From: Pararge aegeria
Taxonomy: Eukaryota; Arthropoda; Insecta; Lepidoptera; Nymphalidae
Direction: 5' to 3'
Assembly: GCF_905163445.1 (NCBI RefSeq)
Contig: NC_053200.1
Span: forward strand, 13,888,001-13,952,000
Length of the DNA: 64,000 nucleotides
Shown here piece by piece: positions 58,816-64,000 of the stretch (position 1 is its first letter; each line of letters opens with the position of its first letter). The notes beneath the pieces are model-generated. The model was not told where the DNA came from and did not search any database. It worked only from the letters and a program-made list of their open reading frames with translations. A program made the translations under genes and the position numbers.

Positions 58816-59009
58816 ATGCATGCATTCGATCGTTGTCCCATATGCCTTGCGACTAACAGTTATTTGTGAAGAGTTATGTTCTTTATCTCCGACAATATTT
58901 ATCAGATCCTTATTAAAATAAGACCTGCTTGATAGTATACACATTCAAATAAAAAAAGAACTATTAAAATCGGTCAAATTTAACGGAGCCCTGTAGTCAA
59001 ATTGATAAA

Positions 59010-59240
59010 AAAAATTATCCCATTTCCCGGAGGAAACTTATTGTTTATCGGGTTAAAAAGTAGCCTATATATAAGACCCGGAATATCAACTACCACTATA
59101 CCAAAATTTTATTTGAATCCGTTCAATAGTTTTCTCGTGATGCCCGGACAGACAGACAGACGGACAGCCAAAAATTAAATAAAAATCTGTTTTGGACTCA
59201 GTATCGATTATAAAGCATCCCCCGGTCAAAGTTTTCAAAA
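59010..59240 (-). repeat. Degenerate repeat of the CTAGT-ending group
   Basis: AAAGTAGCCTATATATAAGAC, GAATCCGTTCAATAGTTTTC and CCCGGACAGACAGACAGACG. These words occur in the middle and 5' part of such repeats. Neither end is clear. Confidence 0.35.
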
Positions 59241-59643
59241 TATATTAAATGTACAGAAATCTTCCAGTTACAGTTTTATTATAAGTATAGATTGTCAATA
59301 ATATTGACGTTTGTGTGGGCAGCCTTAGCGTCAAAATACCCACTCGGTGATTCCAGCACAGTACGTCAATATGATAAGATATCGATATTAATCTAATTTA
59401 TTAGCCATTATCATTGAATCAGTCTGTGCAATTTGTTTATAATAAATCACTTACGAAAGTGAACGGTGATTTTGTTAATTTTCCTTATGTGTAATTTTTT
59501 ATTCTAAATCCCTTTTTTTTAAAAGAAACGTGCGGAGTTTTTTTAAATATTTTCTTTATATTTTTTTTGACTATTAATCTGCTTTAAGAAAGCAAAAAGT
59601 TTAAAGTGTAATTTTTTGATACAAAAAAAGTTTTTACCTTAAT
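59241..59643 (+). promoter_or_regulatory. Probable promoter and 5' UTR of exon 1c
   Basis: Repeat-free AT-rich leader before the ATG at 59644, with TCAGT at 59419 (GAATCAGTCTGTGC) as a candidate initiator ~225 bp upstream. ATATCGATAT around 59380 resembles a DREF-like core (TATCGATA). This is motif inspection only. Confidence 0.35.
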
Positions 59644-59676
59644 ATGCAGTCTTACGTGTCTTACGGATCTGTGCCG
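59644..59676 (+). CDS. Alternative first coding exon 1c (short)
   Basis: ATG at 59644 gives 11 codons, MQSYVSYGSVP, ending CCG|GTAAAT in phase 0. The same phase as exons 1a and 1b and the position 1.6 kb before the shared exon at 61294 make it a plausible proximal first exon. Spliced, it reads MQSYVSYGSVP-RKDVESQ. The peptide is too short for similarity arguments, and an 11-codon frame with a donor can arise by chance, so support comes mainly from phase and the clean leader before it. Confidence 0.4.
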
Positions 59677-59886
59677 GTAAATACCCTATAACATGCATGC
59701 ATTAATTTTTATTTCTTTAGAAATTATGATTAATAAATAATAACCAATTACCTGCGTAACAGTGTAACTGACCTAATTATTACGAAGTAAGAGTGATACG
59801 TAATTTGTGGTAATTACCGTAGAACTTTTTGTTGTGACGTATTTTCTATCATATTTACACCTTAAAGTGAGTCAGTTATACCTTGA

Positions 59887-60035
59887 CCCTGATTCTCTAT
59901 TACATTGTAATTTTACGCATTTTTACTACAAATTGTGACGTAAATTGTCAAGCCTTGTATAAAGATGTGTCATAATACACGTCACAAAATGCACGTGGTG
60001 CACAATTAAGATCTCAATGCAATATAGAATCAGGG
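59887..60035. repeat. Small inverted-repeat element (~149 bp)
   Basis: CCCTGATTCTCTATTACATTG at the left faces the complement of CCCTGATTCTATATTGCATTG at the right, about 19 of 21 matching. The interior has AAATTGTGACGTAAATTGTC and CAAGCCTTGTATAAAGATG. A shorter relative is at 61722-61830, on the other side of the coding exon. Similarity there starts ~17 bp further left, so the exact ends are unsure. Confidence 0.5.
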
Positions 60036-60589
60036 ACTGGTTGTCGTAAAATGTATATTAGACCAATAAAATTATTCTGAAGTGCTTTATGCCATCTTTA
60101 GGATCTCACAGCAAGTTTGACTTTTCACTACAAATCATAACGTATAGTTTGACAGAAAAGCATGGCGTGGTGTAATATTTTACGTCACAAATCGCACACA
60201 ACTAGGATTTAAGTGCAATAGATGCAGTATGGCAGTTATATTAAACCAATAGGTGCCCCTAATCGGCTTAGCGGCACAAAAATGGGCTTAAATAAAATCC
60301 CAAGATAATTGTCTCTCTCTTAATGTTAGTAACATTAATAAAAAATTATCTAAAAAAAATTAACCTTGCCTCTACAAAAAGGGTCGTAATACAAAATGTC
60401 TGCCATCAAGCCCTTTAAGCGTTTAAGGTCAATGTTCCTAGGAAAGAGCGCGCAAGGACACGTGGCGAGCCAAGGTTAGCCTGACCTTACCCACGGTCGA
60501 TATTTATGTAACCAACGTTTACGTTTAGGTACCTAGTACCTTTAACACCTGACGCAAAAAGGATGGGTTGTTATAAGTTTGACGTGTCT

Positions 60590-60606
60590 GTGTGTGTGTG
60601 TGTGTT
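60590..60606. repeat. (TG)n microsatellite
   Basis: A run of GTGTGTGTGTGTGTGT in intronic DNA after exon 1c. Confidence 0.9.
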
Positions 60607-60849
60607 TATTTTTTAACATCCCTTTCAATATTGATATCAAATGAATGGGCTTGATTAGTACACTATATTGAAAAGAAATGATATTGTGTCGGGGGTTTTT
60701 TTATTAATGTTATTAAGTTATACACAAGATTGATGTTATTTCTTGGATTTAAAAGTATTCCTAATCTGTATTTCCTATTTACTCTATTCCCAGTATGCAA
60801 TCTATTTCGTAACTAAATTACGTTAAGATTGGTTCAGCGATTGAGCCAA

Positions 60850-61020
60850 ATGTTATAATATTCCATGAATCCCGTAGGGACCTCTTGTTTTTACAGGATA
60901 TAAAGTATCCTACGTCTATCTACAGAGTACGAGCTATCTCTATGCTAAATTTCATCAAGATCGGTACAGCAGTTAAGCGAAGCGTAGGCAACAAACATAC
61001 AAACACAATTTTGCATCCTA
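60850..61020 (-). mobile_element. Helitron-like fragment (minus)
   Basis: GTAGGGACCTCTTGTTTTTAC, AAATTTCATCAAGATCGG and CATCCTACTAATATT. It meets the plus-oriented fragment at 61021 head to head at their TACTAATATT ends. Confidence 0.4.
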
Positions 61021-61235
61021 CTAATATTTAAAAGTTTGTAAGGATGTATGGATGGATGTTTATTACCCTTTCACGGAAAAATTACTGAACCAATTTGACT
61101 GTTATTTTAAATGGATAAAGATTAAACCCTGGATTAACATATAAGCTTTTTATCTCGGAAAAATGTACGCTTCCCGTGGAATTCTTGAAAAGACAAAAAA
61201 AACGCGGAAGAAGCCGCGGGCAAAAGCTCGTTTAT
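61021..61235 (+). mobile_element. Helitron-like element (plus)
   Basis: AAGGATGTATGGATGGATGTT start, TTTTATCTCGGAAAAATG and CTTCCCGTGGAATTCTTG inside, and AAGAAGCCGCGGGCAAAAGC with CTCG at the 3' hairpin end. It ends 58 bp before exon 2 of the host gene. Confidence 0.45.
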
Positions 61236-61293
61236 ATTAGCATGGGTGATTAGATGACACTATAATGACTCATGATAAATATGTTTGTTCTAG

Positions 61294-61393
61294 AGAAAAG
61301 ACGTGGAGTCACAACTTATAACAGAACAGAAAGGTCAAACGACGAAAAGACTGTGGTGGTTTCTGGGAGTAGACATACCCCTTCTTGTTACTG
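61294..61393 (+). CDS. Shared internal coding exon 2 of a probable membrane-protein gene
   Basis: The acceptor ATGTTTGTTCTAG|AGA opens the exon at 61294. It encodes RKDVESQLITEQKGQTTKRL and WWFLGVDIPLLVT, ending G|GTAAGA in phase 1 at 61393. It starts in phase 0, matching exons 1a, 1b and 1c. A charged cytosolic stretch turns into a hydrophobic run with WW and a single Asp (LGVDIPLLVTG). That looks like the start of a first membrane helix. Phospholipid phosphatases of the wunen type begin their first helix with a similar aspartate, so that family is one candidate, but the active-site motifs would lie outside this window. Both splice sites are good and the frame is open. A SINE-1 sits 57 bp downstream in the intron. 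Confidence 0.6.
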
Positions 61394-61449
61394 GTAAGAT
61401 TTTTATGTTTTTTCTACTACAACTCTTGAGTGTAATCTCACCTTACATT

Positions 61450-61710
61450 GACGGCCGAGTGGCGCAGTGGGCAGCGACCCTGCTTTCTGAGTCCAAGGCC
61501 GTGGGTTCGATTCCCACAGCTGGAAAATGTTTGTGTAATGAGCACGACTGTTTTTCAGTGTCTGGGTTTTTATATGTATTTTATAAGTATTTATGTATAT
61601 TGTTCATAAATATATTCATCAGTCACCTTCTCATAACACAAGCTACGCTTACTTTGGGGCTAGAGGGCGATGTGTGCATTGTTGGAGTATATTTATTTAT
61701 TTATTATTTA
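61450..61710 (+). mobile_element. SINE-1, complete
   Basis: GACGGCCGAGTGGCGCAGTG (A box), GTGGGTTCGATTCCCACAGC (B box), GTGTAATGAGCACGACTG, TAAGTATTTATGTATATTG and CTACGCTTACTTTGGGGCTA, then a TTTATTTATTTATTATTTA tail. Confidence 0.9.
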
Positions 61711-61721
61711 GTCAGTTATAA

Positions 61722-61830
61722 CTCAACCCTGTTTCTCTATTACATTGTAATTTTACAAATTGTGACGTAAACATTGTCAAGCCTTGTATGAAGATGTGTC
61801 ATAATTTACGTTACTAAATTGCCGGAGAAT
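61722..61830. repeat. Relative of the 59887 inverted-repeat element
   Basis: AACCCTGTTTCTCTATTACA, TTGTGACGTAAACATTGTCA, CAAGCCTTGTATGAAGATG and GAGAATCAGGT follow the order of 59887-60035 with a deletion in the middle. Confidence 0.5.
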
Positions 61831-61934
61831 CAGGTCCCGCATGTAATTTATCATTTAATGAGTAGGTACTTCTGGTAAAGAAAGAGTTTTTTTATTGCTT
61901 TAAGCAATAAAAAGAAGAGTTTGTTTATTGCTTT

Positions 61935-62135
61935 ATAAGTTTATCCTTCTCAGCAATCTCACGTGGTGTGAGTGATGATATAACGATGGCAGTTATATTA
62001 AAGCAATACCCTAATTTGTTTCTACGCAGTATCGTACCGGAACGCTGAATCGATTGGTAGTACGTGTTTGTCGTAAGGTAGTAATGACACTAGAGAAAAA
62101 TCTGAAATTATAAATTCCCAAATTATCCTTCCCTT
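61935..62135 (-). mobile_element. SINE-3 (minus), head missing
   Basis: GCAATCTCACGTGGTGTGAG, ACGATGGCAGTTATATTAAAG, GTATCGTACCGGAACGCTGA and CTGAAATTATAAATTCCCAA are in SINE-3 reverse order. It is diverged. Confidence 0.55.
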
Positions 62136-62159
62136 CCAAGACCATATCGTTTACTATAA

Positions 62160-62263
62160 GCGCCAGAAAAACGTTCATGTTCATCACAAAAACATTTCCA
62201 GTTGTGAGAAACGAACTTGGACTCAAAAAGCAGGATCACTACCCACTGCGCCAACCGGCTGTC
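62160..62263 (-). mobile_element. SINE-1 head fragment (minus)
   Basis: TTCATGTTCATCACAAAAAC, CATTTCCAGTTGTGAGAAAC and CACTGCGCCAACCGGCTGTC. Tail missing; B box damaged. Confidence 0.7.
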
Positions 62264-62362
62264 TAAATAAAATCATTTTCAATAAATATAGCGTCCTTAA
62301 AACAAAAAAGCCAAATCTGGATCTTTTATTTTAAGTGTATAGGTACTCGTAATATCCTTCCT

Positions 62363-62635
62363 CCTAATATTATAAATGTGAATGTGAGTTTGTTTGTTAC
62401 GCTTTCGCGCGAAAATTACTTAACCGATCATCATGAAACTTTGTACACGTATTCTTAGAAGTATCAGAAGTAATATAGGATACTTATTAATAAAATTTTA
62501 TTTTAATTAAAAATTTTTTTTCGTAAGTAAAAAAATGATTGTCGAAAATCTCATGTATGAATATAGGTGTAGAGTATGTACGCTGCGTCCCGAAATTTAT
62601 GCGGGCGAAGCCGGACGGCATATCTAGTTAAAATA
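62363..62635 (+). mobile_element. Helitron-like element, near full length
   Basis: CCTAATATTATAAATGTGAA start, GTTTGTTTGTTACGCTTTCG, CATGAAACTTTGTACACGTA, ATAGGATACTTATTAA, then GCGGGCGAAGCCGGACGGC and TATCTAGT at the end. It gives the standard order by which the other fragments were oriented. Confidence 0.5.
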
Positions 62636-62639
62636 TAAA

Positions 62640-63330
62640 AATAGAATATTTATACCCTTCAAAGATGGTAACTATGATATTAAGAAAAAACGTTTAAAAA
62701 AGGAGTTACACGCACGTGTGCGCTCTAGGTGACATATGCTCACATGTGCAGTGCGCACATTAAAAAACTTAAACTGTAAACAAAAACTTTTACGAATATT
62801 AACATTAAAACTACTTTTGTATGCATTGACATAAGCACGTAAGAATTAAGAAGTTATACATACTTACTTCTTGGGCGTTAATAACAATATATCTCTTGTT
62901 GTAAGTATTACTTATAAAAGAAACCTCATATTCATATCTTACAACGCTTAATCGTTTTAGTATCTCTAATTACAACTTAGCACATTATAAACACAATCAT
63001 CAATCTATCTGAAACAAAGAGTTAACTTCTTCAATATTCTCTTGACACTTCTGTCTCTACACCTCTGTGCCTCTATTTTTCCCGCCATTTTATATGACCC
63101 GTCTTTTTGATCTGGGTTCCTGTCATTTTGAATTCCTACTCCCACATATACCGACCACAGATTATACATAATTTCGACCAGTCTGAACAAAGATACCTTT
63201 TAATTGTTAACCAAATGTACATACAAAGGCAGATTTGCTAACACTTATGATATTTTATTTTATTCTCTTGCTATCTTACTTTAATCTCTTATTTCACTGG
63301 TATTATTATTTCTACATCATAATCAACATA
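62640..63330. other. Intronic stretch without recognised features
   Basis: Includes a CACACGTGTG-rich palindromic spot at about 62710 (CGCACGTGTGCG). No exon or repeat family was recognised; the minus-strand open frame at 63005-63190 has no support. Confidence 0.4.
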
Positions 63331-63332
63331 TA

Positions 63333-63440
63333 CACCAGCCCATTACAGAGCACGGTCTCCTCTCAGATTGTGAAGGTTTTGTGCCGAGTGCTGATTCGTA
63401 GACTTCACATGCCTTTGAGAACATTATACGAGATAGACTG
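63333..63440 (-). mobile_element. SINE-2 tail fragment (minus)
   Basis: CAGCCCATTACAGAGCACGG, GATTCGTAGACTTCACATGC and CTTTGAGAACATTATACGAG follow SINE-2 minus order. Confidence 0.6.
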
Positions 63441-63532
63441 GCGCTTGACAAATGCCAGTTGTAAAGTAATGATGCGATCCAAGTTGGGGCGCGCTTGCCT
63501 AGAAAATGCCTATTCGCTCTTGCAGTGGCGTG
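63441..63532 (-). pseudogene. LINE-D 3' fragment, left of hAT insertion
   Basis: AGTTGGGGCGCGCTTGCCTAG, AAAATGCCTATTCGCTCTTG parallels GGTTGGAACACGCTTGTCTAG, AAGAAGCCTATTCACTCTAG at 28868-28910. It is the same C-terminal coding region (F..KR.P-type) on the minus strand. It continues at 63979-64000 (CACTCTGGCCTTGAAGGC) after the MITE and runs off the window. Confidence 0.65.
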
Positions 63533-63978
63533 CATAGAGGGTATGCACAGGGTATGCAGATGATATAAAATGAAGAAAATATCCAGTACGAGTTATAAAA
63601 AACTTAAGGAATGACATTGCCTACCCTTAAGTATTTAGAACTCTTACTGGATATTTTCTCCATTTTGACGGCCGATTGGCGCAGTTTGTAACGACCCTGC
63701 ATTCTGAGCCCAAGGCCGTGAGTTCGATTCCCACTACTGGAAAATGTTTGTGTGATGAGCATGAATGTTTTTCAGTGTCTGTGTGTTTATATGTATATTC
63801 TAAGTATTTATGTATATCATTCATAAAAATATTCACCAGGCATCTTAGTACTCATAACACAAGCTACGCTTACTTTGGGGCTAGATGGCGATGGCTAATT
63901 GTCGTAGTATATTTATTTATTTATTATTTATTTTATATCATTTGCATACCCTGTGCATACCCTCTATGCACGCCACTG
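63533..63978. mobile_element. hAT-type MITE carrying a SINE-1
   Basis: Starts CAGTGGCGTGCATAGAGGGT and ends in the exact complement of that text. Subtracting the SINE leaves ~180 bp, the size of the copy at 44701-44884. Flanking octamers CGCTCTTG and CACTCTGG agree in 6 of 8. The related, uninterrupted LINE-D at 28903 has one CACTCTAG, which confirms the 8-bp duplication. Confidence 0.85.
63667..63931 (+). mobile_element. SINE-1, complete, nested in the hAT MITE
   Basis: GACGGCCGATTGGCGCAGTT (A box), CGTGAGTTCGATTCCCACTA (B box), GATGAGCATGAATGTTTTTC, TAAGTATTTATGTATATCAT and CTACGCTTACTTTGGGGCTA, with a TTTATTTATTTATTATTTAT tail. It interrupts the MITE in its TTCATTTTATATCATC segment. Confidence 0.9.
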
Positions 63979-64000
63979 CACTCTGGCCTTGAAGGCATTC

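Overview
This window looks like nuclear DNA from an insect, most likely a moth or butterfly. It is AT-rich, has no long host open reading frame, shows spliced exons with GT/AG borders, and is packed with interspersed repeats. The repeats include tRNA-headed SINEs with TTTATT tails, truncated non-LTR retrotransposons with GACTTT or GATGAT tails, elements ending in CTAGT after a GCGGGC hairpin, and several short inverted-repeat DNA elements. Many of these resemble families I associate with Lepidoptera. That assignment is from memory of the repeats, not a search.

Three host-gene signals were found by reading splice sites and reading frames. (1) On the + strand, three mutually exclusive-looking first coding exons (37371-37472, 56459-56536, 59644-59676) all end in phase 0 at a GT donor. 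They precede a phase-0 internal exon (61294-61393) that ends at GTAAGA in what looks like the first membrane segment of a membrane protein; the gene runs off the right edge. (2) On the - strand, a first coding exon at 17330-17455 resembles the 37371 exon in sequence, phase and donor position. It suggests a paralogous gene in opposite orientation that runs off the left edge. (3) On the - strand, three exons (32527-32641, 29374-29564, 27209-27343) join with matching phases into a 146-residue protein of unknown function. A diverged second copy of its first exon lies downstream at 26824-26941, with many synonymous differences and one stop codon.

Everything else recognised is repetitive. From 1 to 17 kb there are LINE 3' ends, SINEs, inverted-repeat elements and Helitron-like fragments. 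From 19.1 to 22.4 kb a 5'-truncated LINE with an intact 744-codon reverse transcriptase frame sits inside an older LINE. From 23 to 47 kb there are dense nested insertions, including a TIR element seen once almost clean (23207-23885) and once carrying three later insertions (45415-46959). From 47.23 to 50.71 kb there is a satellite array of about 77 monomers of 44 bp with higher-order structure. From 51 to 64 kb come the introns and alternative promoters of the + strand gene, again filled with SINEs, and a hAT-type MITE at the right edge that carries a SINE and has an identifiable empty-site relative.

All family labels are by inspection. The letters used here (SINE-1 to 3, LINE-A to D, R3 to R8, M5) are local names for families seen more than once in this window.
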